Positions 56,562 to 64,000 of a DNA stretch of 64,000 nt are shown here, piece by piece (position 1 is the stretch's first letter; each line of letters begins with the position of its first letter). The translations under genes were made by a program, and so were the position numbers. The stretch spans positions 186,001-250,000 of the forward strand of contig CAZMAR010000002.1 of NCBI GenBank assembly GCA_964564635.1, read 5' to 3'. The DNA is from Tepidaquicella sp964564635 (GTDB taxonomy: Bacteria > Bacteroidota > Ignavibacteria > Tepidaquicellales > Tepidaquicellaceae). The notes under the pieces are model-generated. The model was not told where the DNA came from. It saw only the letters and a list, made by a program, of their open reading frames with translations, and searched no databases.

Positions 56562-58169
56562 TTATTTTATTAAAACAATTTTAATAATTGAAGAAGATGT
56601 AGAGGAACTAATTTTAAGAAAATATATACCTGAAGAAAACCGTTCCGCATTCCAGGATAGGTGATAGTCACCTTGATAAAATATTCCTGAGGAGATTAAA
56701 TCTACTCTTTTTCCGTTAATATTAAAAACTTCTATATTGTAATTTTGTGTTTTGTTTATTGTAAAATTGATTTTAATTGTTGAATTGAAAGGGTTGGGAT
56801 AACATTTTTTAATAGTGAAATCCTGTGGGATTTCTGCTGTTTTTTCTTTGACAGAAAATGTATTTATATCAATAGGAACTGTCCAAATTTGATAAATCCC
56901 GGAATAATCATCCATCCACAGAGGAATCAAGTTATTGTTTGTAAATTCAAGAGAAATAAAATCTCCTTGATAACTTGAGGGACCTCCAGTTATCTGTTTT
57001 GGTTTAAACCTATGTCCACTTATTGGATAGTCAGTCCAATTCAAACCACCATTTGTTGACCGCGAAAGAAAAACCTCCGCAGAATCAGAGGTTGTGTTTC
57101 TATCATCATAATAAATTATATTTATTGCTCCTGTAATATCTACTTTAATTGCAGGAAAGTATTGAATCTTACCATTATTTAATTCATCCTGGTTTACTCT
57201 TATTCCTGAAGACCAGTTCACTCCACTATTTGAAGAATAATGTAGTATGATATCAGGGTCTGAACCAGCAGGAGGAAGATTTTTTTCAGTTGTGACTATA
57301 TAAATCCAACCGTTTCTTTCTCCTCCGGTTAAGTCAATTTCCATTCGTGGTAATCCATTGACTCTAATATTATTTTTTGTGGGTAGAGTACCATTGATAC
57401 CGTTTACATCATAAATATTTTGAAAAACTGTCCAATTATCTCCTCCATTATCAGAATAAGCAATCCCAATGAAATCCTCAGTGTAGGGAACTGTATTAGT
57501 GACCCCTGCCCAGCAATTATATACTCTTCCGTTAAGCCCGACTCGTAACTCTCCACCTGAACATCTTGCTGGTGGTGGCGAATTGATTGAGATAGGTACA
57601 ATCCAACTTACCCCGCTGTTAGTAGTGTAAGATACCATTACAGGGAATGGTGATATAAACCTAACGAAAGAAGTATAGGTTCTTCCATAATATGGGCTGG
57701 AAGGTATTTTATCTGTTGTTGTCGTCCCTTTATCTTCTGTTTGTTGAGTTACTATTGCATAAGCAGAAGACCAATTGCTCCCATTATCAAGAGAGTAATG
57801 AGAATATACCCCGTAAAAAATAGAACCAATGTGAGTTAAAATATATACCCCATTTTTATCAATTGCTACTCCAGGATCTCCACCATGATTTAAAATATTT
57901 TCTCCTTTACAGGTATCAGATCCAAACCAATTTAATCCACCGTTCGTTGAAAAATAAACTCCTTCACTTCTAAATCCATTTGTAGTATTTATTGTTACCG
58001 AGCTTGCAAATAAAACAAGAGGATTCAAGGGGCTAACGCACACAATAGGTTCGGTTTGTGTAACTGAACTTGGATATATTCTATAACTATTTCCAATAAA
58101 AAGTTCTTGCCCCAAAGCTATATTGAGGAAAGATAAAATAACGAATATTTTTATTAAAAAATTTTTCAT
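56562..58169 (-). CDS. Secreted T9SS protein with sialidase-like (BNR) beta-propeller
   Basis: A 535-residue protein with a signal peptide (1-20). It carries several BNR/Asp-box-like repeats: SVGNGGLNWFG-like YFSTNGGLNWF, YSLDNGSNWS, YTTNSGVSWIV, YSDNGGDNWT, YSSNSGVNWSSG and RSTNGGLNWTD. These define a six-blade sialidase-like propeller; the sialidase catalytic Arg triad is not obvious. The C-terminus (from about 455) is a T9SS sorting domain with KKCYPNPFNSTIKINFTI. It begins 1 bp after the stop of the 58171 TonB receptor, so it is likely made with it. Role: extracellular binding partner or enzyme; unknown. Confidence 0.87.
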   Translation of the reverse strand: MKNFLIKIFVILSFLNIALGQELFIGNSYRIYPSSVTQTEPIVCVSPLNPLVLFASSVTINTTNGFRSEGVYFSTNGGLNWFGSDTCKGENILNHGGDPGVAIDKNGVYILTHIGSIFYGVYSHYSLDNGSNWSSAYAIVTQQTEDKGTTTTDKIPSSPYYGRTYTSFVRFISPFPVMVSYTTNSGVSWIVPISINSPPPARCSGGELRVGLNGRVYNCWAGVTNTVPYTEDFIGIAYSDNGGDNWTVFQNIYDVNGINGTLPTKNNIRVNGLPRMEIDLTGGERNGWIYIVTTEKNLPPAGSDPDIILHYSSNSGVNWSSGIRVNQDELNNGKIQYFPAIKVDITGAINIIYYDDRNTTSDSAEVFLSRSTNGGLNWTDYPISGHRFKPKQITGGPSSYQGDFISLEFTNNNLIPLWMDDYSGIYQIWTVPIDINTFSVKEKTAEIPQDFTIKKCYPNPFNSTIKINFTINKTQNYNIEVFNINGKRVDLISSGIFYQGDYHLSWNAERFSSGIYFLKISSSTSSSIIKIVLIK

Positions 58170-58170
58170 A

Positions 58171-60297
58171 TTACAAAATGTACTTTAAATACAAACCGCC
58201 ATATATATTTCGTGGTTCGCCTACATTATAATATCTCCCAAAATAATCATTTATATTTATATAACCTACATATCTCTTGTCAAATATATTATTAATACCA
58301 AAATATAAAAGTACATTGATATTTTTATAGGTATAATTTATTCCTGCAAGTGGGTTAGCGTAAAAATAACTATTTGTTGATTTTGAATTAGCATCATCAA
58401 CGAACATTTTTGTTAGATAATCGCAATCAAATTGTAATAACCCATTTAAATCTTTTGAAATGTACCATTCATAATTAAGAATCATATTAAATATATGTTG
58501 AGGAAAGGATGGCATCAGATTATCCGAGAAATTATAGAATACAGTTCCCGATGGAGTTATTACATTTGCAGTGTAATCTAAATATTTAAAATTTGTAAAG
58601 ACATAGTTAATTGTAAGCTCTACTCTATCAAAAGGTTCTGTCATTAACCCTAATTCTATTCCAAATCTATTCGTTTTATTAGCGGTTCTGAAGTAAGTAG
58701 CATTGTTAATTGTATATGGAATTATATCATCACTTATACGATAGTTGAATAAAGTGACTTCAAAAAATATTTTTCGCATAAATTCCGACTCAAAATTAAG
58801 AAAATTTCCTTTTATTCCAAATTCGAAATTATTCGATTTTGCTGGTTCTAAAGCTGGAGTTAAAAGAGGTCCTACCTTTGTGATATTTTCGAGTTCAGAA
58901 AGGACAGGAACATCAAAGCCAATTGAATAAGAAGTATAAATTGCTAAATTTGGAAGTAACTTGAAATTAACTGCAAGTTTCGGTGTAAATGCCTGAAACT
59001 GCCTTGAGGTGTCAATCATACCATTGAACTGTAAAGCAGTTTTTGAATATTTTGTTATGTCATATCTTCCAGCAAAGTAAACATCAATTTTTTCCGGAAT
59101 AATACTGAATTGGTCTTGAAAATAAAAACCTACATTGTTAGACACATTTTGATATTGATTTTGGATAGTTAAATCTTTTTTACCATTAATATTATTGAAT
59201 TCTGTTACCGGTCCATTTTGATTAGAAGCATCAATACCAATCGTAAATTCATTATAATGAGTTCCCAAATAGGTTTTATTGGTATATCTTAAATAACTTC
59301 CAAGAGAGTATCGTGTAGAAATTGTATAATTAACATCATCTGTTTTTTCTAAATCTTTTAAACCTCCAAATAAAGTTATTTCTAATTCATTATTTTCATT
59401 TTTCCCCCAAAAAGTTTTTAGTCTTAAACCGCCCTGACCTTTTGCTGTAATTCTTTTATAATCTTGAGAAACAGCAAGGTCTAATGCTTTAAATGGGTCG
59501 GTATTAAACTCTTCTTCTGTTAATGAACCAGGGAGCCTGTTAAAACCATTTACATAATTAATTAAAATATCAAGAGAGGTCCTACTACCTAAATAAGCTT
59601 GTAGTAGAGAATTTAGAAGATGTTGATACTCTTGGCTGTGTTGCCTGTATCCTTTTATATTTCTGTAGCTATAAGATAGAAAAAATCTATAGTAATCTGT
59701 TTTAATACCTGTTTTAAAACCGTTTTGCCGAAAGTTAAATTTACCAGCCTGATTTGTTAACGTGAAAAATGATTCATTAAACGAAAAATCAGATATGAAA
59801 TTTATTACTCCACCGGGGGAGTTAGGATATAGAAATGACATATTGCCTTTAACAACCTCTACCCCTCCTAACGAAGAAAAATCAATTGCATCAATTACTG
59901 TTTCTCCATCTGTCTCAGTTTCTGGAATGCCATCGTGTAAAATGCGAACCCCTCTAATTCCAGAGGATGACCTTGTGCCATATCCTCTTAAAGAAATTCT
60001 TATATCATGATTACCAAATCTTGATTGTAAAAATAAACCTGGAACATCTGCAAGAACATCTTTAGCAGAAATTTTTCTACCAAAATTTAGTTCCTTTGTG
60101 TCAACCCTGAAAACCGAGTAAGGAATATCAATAATCTTTTTCATATACCTCGAACCAGTAATTACAAGTTCTTCTGTCTGGTATTTAAGAGTATCCTCTT
60201 CTTCCTGAGAGTATAATACTGGATTATTAAAAAATATAAGAGAAAAAACTATTGATAGAAATAAACCCCATCTGAAATTCTTAACAAATATTTTCAT
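58171..60297 (-). CDS. TonB-dependent outer-membrane receptor
   Basis: A 708-residue receptor with a signal peptide (to about residue 31) and a TonB-box-like acidic start (EEEDTLKYQTEELVITGSRY). Plug motifs are DVLADVPGLFLQSRFGNHDIRISLRG, VRILHDGIPETETDGET and VVKGNMSFLYPNSPGGVINFISD; the barrel follows. Its layout resembles siderophore/Fe-citrate receptors (IRGVRILHDGIP), but the ligand is unknown. It is 65 bp downstream of another TonB receptor, with a hairpin in between, and a T9SS propeller gene follows immediately. Confidence 0.9.
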   Translation of the reverse strand: MKIFVKNFRWGLFLSIVFSLIFFNNPVLYSQEEEDTLKYQTEELVITGSRYMKKIIDIPYSVFRVDTKELNFGRKISAKDVLADVPGLFLQSRFGNHDIRISLRGYGTRSSSGIRGVRILHDGIPETETDGETVIDAIDFSSLGGVEVVKGNMSFLYPNSPGGVINFISDFSFNESFFTLTNQAGKFNFRQNGFKTGIKTDYYRFFLSYSYRNIKGYRQHSQEYQHLLNSLLQAYLGSRTSLDILINYVNGFNRLPGSLTEEEFNTDPFKALDLAVSQDYKRITAKGQGGLRLKTFWGKNENNELEITLFGGLKDLEKTDDVNYTISTRYSLGSYLRYTNKTYLGTHYNEFTIGIDASNQNGPVTEFNNINGKKDLTIQNQYQNVSNNVGFYFQDQFSIIPEKIDVYFAGRYDITKYSKTALQFNGMIDTSRQFQAFTPKLAVNFKLLPNLAIYTSYSIGFDVPVLSELENITKVGPLLTPALEPAKSNNFEFGIKGNFLNFESEFMRKIFFEVTLFNYRISDDIIPYTINNATYFRTANKTNRFGIELGLMTEPFDRVELTINYVFTNFKYLDYTANVITPSGTVFYNFSDNLMPSFPQHIFNMILNYEWYISKDLNGLLQFDCDYLTKMFVDDANSKSTNSYFYANPLAGINYTYKNINVLLYFGINNIFDKRYVGYININDYFGRYYNVGEPRNIYGGLYLKYIL

Positions 60298-60314
60298 AGT
60301 AGTTATAGATTAAT

Positions 60315-60353
60315 TTGAGGCTGTCTCAATAATAAATATTGAAACAGCCTCAA
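60315..60353 (-). promoter_or_regulatory. Long hairpin between the two TonB receptor genes
   Basis: TTGAGGCTGTCTCAATA (60315-60331) and TATTGAAACAGCCTCAA (60337-60353) are inverted copies with one mismatch and a 5-nt loop. It lies between the stop of the upstream receptor and the start of the next. No T-run follows on the minus strand, so it is more likely an mRNA-stability or attenuation element than a full terminator. Confidence 0.7.
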
Positions 60354-60362
60354 TCAATATAA

Positions 60363-62492
60363 CTACTTGAATCTAAATTTTAAAGCACCAAAAACTTCTA
60401 TAGGAGTACCTGGTTGATATGAATTACCGCCCGGGTCAGGTTCTGTAAAAGCAATCCATCTTCTGCTGAAAATATTTTTTACAAATAAAGATGCTTCCAA
60501 TTCATAACCATAAATATTAAATGTATACCCAGCTCGTGCGTGATAAAGAGCAAAACCCGGAACTGATTCTGATAGAATATTTGCGCCGTCTATATAAGAA
60601 CGGCTATATATTTCAGCACTTACTCCAACATAAAGTTCTGGTAATATGTTATATTGTAAATCAAGATATGCCTGATGTTCAGGAGAGTTCGGTAAGAATT
60701 TTCCATCTTCAATGTATTTGAAAATCGTAGTGTCGTCCATAATTATTCTTTCCGGTACAGTAACTTTATACTTAAAGTTTGAATAAGTATAAGCAGCTTG
60801 AAAGATTAATTGGTCTATTGGTTTTACTTTTACATAAATTTCAGAGCCAAATCTTGTACTACCTAAACTATTTCCCAGTGAATCTGTATTTCTGTAAAAT
60901 GTTTCAAGTGGTCGTCCAGGAATTCTGAATCTATTAAAGTCATTATCAGTTTGTAAATAAAAGAAGGTTGCTTCGTATGAGAACTTTTTATCTAAAACAT
61001 CTCCTCTTATTCCTGCTTCAACGCCGTTAGATTTTGCATAAGTTAAATAAGGATTGAAGCCTCCAAAAACTAAAGGAAGCGGATTGTTTGCCAATTCTTC
61101 AATTGATGGGGGAGTAAATCCTTGTCCAAAATCAGCAAATATATTTATATTGGATACAGGGGTATAAGTTATACCAGCCCGTGCTGTAAAGCGTTCAAAA
61201 TTTCTTGTATCAGAAAGGTCTCTCGGATTTTTAATATAATCATCAAGTTTATTATGAACATAATCATATCTTCCATTTAACATAATACTCCACTTATCTA
61301 ACAGCCCGAGTCTATAAATGATATAACCACCAACCCCACTTTGAAAAATTGATTGGTTTGATAAAAGAGTTGAAAAGTCTTCAATTCCACCCCCTAAATT
61401 TGCATATCTGTTTTCATCAATATTTTGAGTTTGAAAGTCTGTTCCTATACTTATATTATGCTTGGTAATTCCAGCATCAAATTTTGCATTAAACTGAATT
61501 GAACCACCAGGAATAAAATACCATCTATGTAATATAGAACTTGGAACAGATTCTTTAAATCTATACCCTTTTGCAAAACCGTAAAAATCAATTTCGTAAT
61601 TCTTACCTAAACCGATATTTCCTGAAATTCCTCCAACAAATCTTTCTGTATAAAGATATTCATTTTTAGGAACAGCATCAGGATTTGCTTGTTGAGGGTC
61701 TTCAGCCACCTGTTGTTGATTTAAGCCTTCTGCATTTTCACTATAGGATTCAGTGTAATAGAGTACAGGCGTAATTTTTATATTTCCGGTCGGTATGAAA
61801 TTTAATTTTCCATAAATGTTATTTCCCCAATAATGAGTATGTACTCTATATCCATCACCCATATATCTTGAAAATGAAACTCTATAATCTATATCTTTTA
61901 CCGTCGCGCCAAACTGTCCAAGTGCTTTCCAGGAATTATATTTTCCATAAGTAAAAAAGGCTTCTCCGCCTAAGAGTTTATCATATCCATCCTGTGTTAT
62001 TATATTGATGACACCTCCTGAAGAACTTGCGCCAAAAAGTGAAGCAGAGGGGCCTCTTAATACTTCTATTTTTTTAATTGTTCCCCAATCAACATCATAT
62101 AAATCAGGTGTAAATCCTGCTGGATCATTTAATGGAATATTATCAAGGAGAGTTTTAATACCACGAATTCCTCTTTCAGATAAAATTCCCTGACCTCTAA
62201 TAGAAAGATGAATTCTATTACCATCGGCTTGATTATCTACTTTTATACCAGGAATAAGTTTAACTACTTCATCTGCACAAACTCTTTTATTTAAAGTAGC
62301 ATTTAAATCATCTTTATTTAATACGCTAAGAGAGATAGGTAAATCTTTCAAGGGAGTGTTTATTCTTTGAGCGGTGATTATAACTTCAAATGGATATATA
62401 TATGAAATGGTTGTATCCTTTCCTTCATGTTGAGCATATATTATTGAGTTAAGTATTAAGCCCAATACTAATAGTATTTTAAAATGTTTCAT
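60363..62492 (-). CDS. TonB-dependent outer-membrane receptor
   Basis: A 709-residue receptor with signal peptide (1-20). Plug motifs: SVLNKDDLNATLNKRVCADEVVKLIPGIKV, IHLSIRGQGILSERGIRGIKTLLDNIPLND and IEVLRGPSASLFGASSSGGVINIIT. The barrel ends with the expected terminal aromatic strand (FGALKFRFK; terminal residue Lys after Phe). It follows a small membrane protein gene by 58 bp and precedes a second receptor. Ligand unknown; the pair may handle the same compound or class of compounds. Confidence 0.9.
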   Translation of the reverse strand: MKHFKILLVLGLILNSIIYAQHEGKDTTISYIYPFEVIITAQRINTPLKDLPISLSVLNKDDLNATLNKRVCADEVVKLIPGIKVDNQADGNRIHLSIRGQGILSERGIRGIKTLLDNIPLNDPAGFTPDLYDVDWGTIKKIEVLRGPSASLFGASSSGGVINIITQDGYDKLLGGEAFFTYGKYNSWKALGQFGATVKDIDYRVSFSRYMGDGYRVHTHYWGNNIYGKLNFIPTGNIKITPVLYYTESYSENAEGLNQQQVAEDPQQANPDAVPKNEYLYTERFVGGISGNIGLGKNYEIDFYGFAKGYRFKESVPSSILHRWYFIPGGSIQFNAKFDAGITKHNISIGTDFQTQNIDENRYANLGGGIEDFSTLLSNQSIFQSGVGGYIIYRLGLLDKWSIMLNGRYDYVHNKLDDYIKNPRDLSDTRNFERFTARAGITYTPVSNINIFADFGQGFTPPSIEELANNPLPLVFGGFNPYLTYAKSNGVEAGIRGDVLDKKFSYEATFFYLQTDNDFNRFRIPGRPLETFYRNTDSLGNSLGSTRFGSEIYVKVKPIDQLIFQAAYTYSNFKYKVTVPERIIMDDTTIFKYIEDGKFLPNSPEHQAYLDLQYNILPELYVGVSAEIYSRSYIDGANILSESVPGFALYHARAGYTFNIYGYELEASLFVKNIFSRRWIAFTEPDPGGNSYQPGTPIEVFGALKFRFK

Positions 62493-62559
62493 AGTGTAAT
62501 TTTATAAGTTTAATAAAAAGGTTTTTTAATACGAAATATTCTAAATAAAATTACACTAT
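62491..62559. repeat. Perfect 14-bp inverted repeat bridging a stop and a start codon
   Basis: ATAGTGTAATTTTA (62491-62504) and TAAAATTACACTAT (62546-62559) are exact inverted copies with 41 bp between. One arm contains the stop codon of the 62551 gene (TAA, 62553-62551) and the other includes the first two bases of the receptor ATG. In the mRNA it would form a hairpin that covers the receptor start; as DNA it could be a protein operator. Confidence 0.8.
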
Positions 62560-63078
62560 AATCTTTGGTGGGGGGCTGGGGGGAGTGATATATATTTGAA
62601 CTAAAGAATTTTTTGAATAATAAAAATAGAACTGAGAAATTTTATCTTGTAGTTGATATGTGAAATTATTAATAATACCAGGAGTGAAAAAAATGCTTAT
62701 ATTATTTATAATTTGTTTTTTCTGAGAATTTTTTGTTTGAGAAACGAAAGATGAATAGTTTTTCAATAATTTTGTCTCTTTTTCGTCTTTAATACAGTAA
62801 AGTATTACTTGTGAATTTTCCTCAACAATTCTGTATACATCATACATTACCCCTTTATGATTTATTTCTTTTAGTTTGGACAGGTCTATTGATTGTAAAT
62901 CTTCTTTTTTTAATACGAGAACATCTAAATTATTAATATCATTTATTTCAGAGATTTTTATTTCCCCTTCTTTCTTAACAACCCCTAAAGAAAAATTAAA
63001 AAGCAATATATAACAGCTAATATCAAAGGATATTATAAAAATTAATACAAATATTAAATATTTGTATTTTAAATTCAT
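62551..63078 (-). CDS. Small membrane-anchored protein of unknown function
   Basis: A 175-residue protein with one N-terminal hydrophobic helix (7-34) and a polar outer part; no lipobox. The C-terminus is proline-rich (YITPPSPPPKIIV). A lone Cys in TM (DISC) and no recognisable domain. Small anchored proteins of this kind are often encoded ahead of TonB receptors in Bacteroidota, and this one sits 58 bp upstream of two of them on the same strand. The function is unknown; an energy-transducing or ligand-handling helper is speculation. Confidence 0.7.
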   Translation of the reverse strand: MNLKYKYLIFVLIFIISFDISCYILLFNFSLGVVKKEGEIKISEINDINNLDVLVLKKEDLQSIDLSKLKEINHKGVMYDVYRIVEENSQVILYCIKDEKETKLLKNYSSFVSQTKNSQKKQIINNISIFFTPGIINNFTYQLQDKISQFYFYYSKNSLVQIYITPPSPPPKIIV

Positions 63079-63441
63079 AGTTAAAACTAATATGAAATTT
63101 ATTGATTTTCAAGAGACTTTTAAATAAATATGAAATAAAATAACAATTTAAATGAATAATTTTGTAAAAAAATTAAAGCCTTTTAATAATGACTGCTGCT
63201 AATTTGAGTATTGAAATATTCTTTTGTATGTAAATTCCTTTTATTATTACATTGAAGAAGGAGGATAATTTTTGTATTTTGAAAAATAGTAAATTTAGTT
63301 TAGTTCTTTGTTTTTCTATTTAAGTTGAATTGTAAGTGAATTATTTAAATTTTTTCAGAACTGATGGATAATAATGACCACTCTATATCAATGAAAAAAC
63401 TTGTAGGTCCAATCCTGAAGAAAATTTAAATTTAATATTAT
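63079..63441. other. Divergent spacer with a 21-codon leader frame
   Basis: About 360 bp between the small membrane gene and the NuoF-like gene. It contains a short frame, ATG at 63364 to TAA at 63427-63429 (MDNNDHSISMKKLVGPILKKI), in the same frame as the gene that follows. It could be a leader peptide or chance; no terminator or RNA gene was seen. Confidence 0.4.
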
Positions 63442-64000
63442 ATGAGAACAGGTCCGGTGCTATTCTCCGGTTATAAACGAGGAGAAGCAATAAAGAAAGC
63501 ATTATCGTTAACAAGAAACGATATTTTGTATGAATTAAAACTATCTCAATTAAAAGGAAGAGGTGGGGCTGGTTTTCCCGTCTCTACAAAATGGATGTTG
63601 ACAGCCGCTGCATCAGGTGAAGAGAAATTTATCGTATGCAATGCTGATGAAGGAGAGCCAGGCACATTCAAAGATAGGGTTTTATTAACCGAATTCCCCG
63701 AATTGGTTTTTGATGGTATGGTAATTGGTGGGTATACAATTGGAGCAAAGCAAGGAATTTTATATTTGCGTGGCGAATATGAATTTATGAAAAAAGACCT
63801 TGAAGATTACCTTGATAAGATGAGAAAAGATAATCTTCTTGGGGAAAAAATTCTTGGTAAGGAAGATTTCAATTTTGATATAACTATTCGGTTAGGAGCT
63901 GGGGCTTATGTTTGCGGTGAAGAGACAGCCTTAATTGAATCACTCGAAGGACATAGAGGCGAATCGAGAAACAGACCTCCCTATCCAGTAAACACAGGGT
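63442..64000 (+). CDS. NuoF/HoxF-type NADH-binding flavoprotein, C-terminus cut by window edge
   Basis: An open frame from ATG 63442 to the window end gives 186 residues of the 51-kDa NADH/FMN-binding subunit. Visible motifs: LKGRGGAGFPVSTKW (NADH-binding loop, from about residue 37), VCNADEGEPGTFKDR (FMN), and RLGAGAYVCGEETALIESLEG. The start has no thioredoxin-like [2Fe-2S] domain. It may belong to complex I, a bidirectional NiFe hydrogenase or an electron-bifurcating enzyme; the missing downstream part and operon would decide. It is not preceded by a nuoE-type gene. Confidence 0.9.
   Translation, partial: MRTGPVLFSGYKRGEAIKKALSLTRNDILYELKLSQLKGRGGAGFPVSTKWMLTAAASGEEKFIVCNADEGEPGTFKDRVLLTEFPELVFDGMVIGGYTIGAKQGILYLRGEYEFMKKDLEDYLDKMRKDNLLGEKILGKEDFNFDITIRLGAGAYVCGEETALIESLEGHRGESRNRPPYPVNTG

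Noticed and set aside
63364..63429. 21-codon frame upstream of the NuoF-type gene as a separate gene
   Set aside because: Too short, no start-site signal and no recognised sequence; kept only as a note in the spacer entry.
1..64000. CRISPR arrays, tRNA and rRNA genes
   Set aside because: No regularly spaced direct repeats, cloverleaf patterns or rRNA-like sequences were found on reading both strands; a dedicated search could still find a divergent tRNA.

Overview
The window is AT-rich chromosomal DNA. It reads as a free-living member of the Bacteroidota/Chlorobi side of the tree, most likely Ignavibacteria or a relative. The main clues are four secreted proteins that end in the YPNPFN-type C-terminal sorting domain of the type IX secretion system (T9SS), three TonB-dependent outer-membrane receptors, a four-subunit ferredoxin-linked 2-oxoacid oxidoreductase, ThyX and metal-type KdsA. 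This placement is inference from gene content; no rRNA or tRNA gene was seen.

Layout. 1-13 kb is mostly minus-strand housekeeping and envelope genes: a cut secreted protein, a ClpS-like adaptor, a DacB peptidase, Nudix and MazG hydrolases, alanine aminotransferase, ThpR, an HtrA-like protease with TPRs, PAP2 phosphatase, rhomboid protease, FeoB/FeoA and a GH26 lipoprotein. 13-16 kb holds a nitronate monooxygenase-like enzyme and CysS. 16.5-18.9 kb is a plus-strand pair: an unrecognised protein and a cytoplasmic HtrA-like protease with a zinc ribbon, both apparently carrying YbjN/secretion-chaperone-like domains. 18.9-21.6 kb is a TonB receptor behind a TPP riboswitch with a visible terminator and a possible competing pairing. 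21.7-26 kb holds a TPR histidine kinase, PPK2 and an MFS transporter. 26.6-30.5 kb has two T9SS cargo proteins.

31-38 kb is plus strand: DnaE, thioredoxin, an EamA transporter and a DUF1028 T9SS protein. 38-50.5 kb mixes a DUF2723 membrane protein, YjbQ, DUF4159, proline dehydrogenase, a YdcF-like protein, ThyX, the KorDABC-type operon, a radical SAM enzyme whose start is not ATG/GTG/TTG, an FmdE-like lipoprotein, a small protein shaped like a two-helix ion channel, and an MFS transporter. 50.5-52.2 kb is gene-poor with a higher-GC decayed coding relic. Then come KatG, a small unknown protein and KdsA. 56.5-63.1 kb is an apparent outer-membrane locus: a small membrane protein, two TonB receptors and a T9SS beta-propeller protein, with a 14-bp perfect inverted repeat bridging the first stop codon and second start codon. 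The window ends inside a NuoF/HoxF-type gene.

The best leads are the riboswitch-controlled TonB receptor, the protease/chaperone-like pair, the channel-like protein lacking the potassium filter, the 56.5-63 kb receptor locus and the radical SAM start anomaly. All family calls come from reading motifs by eye, with no database search.
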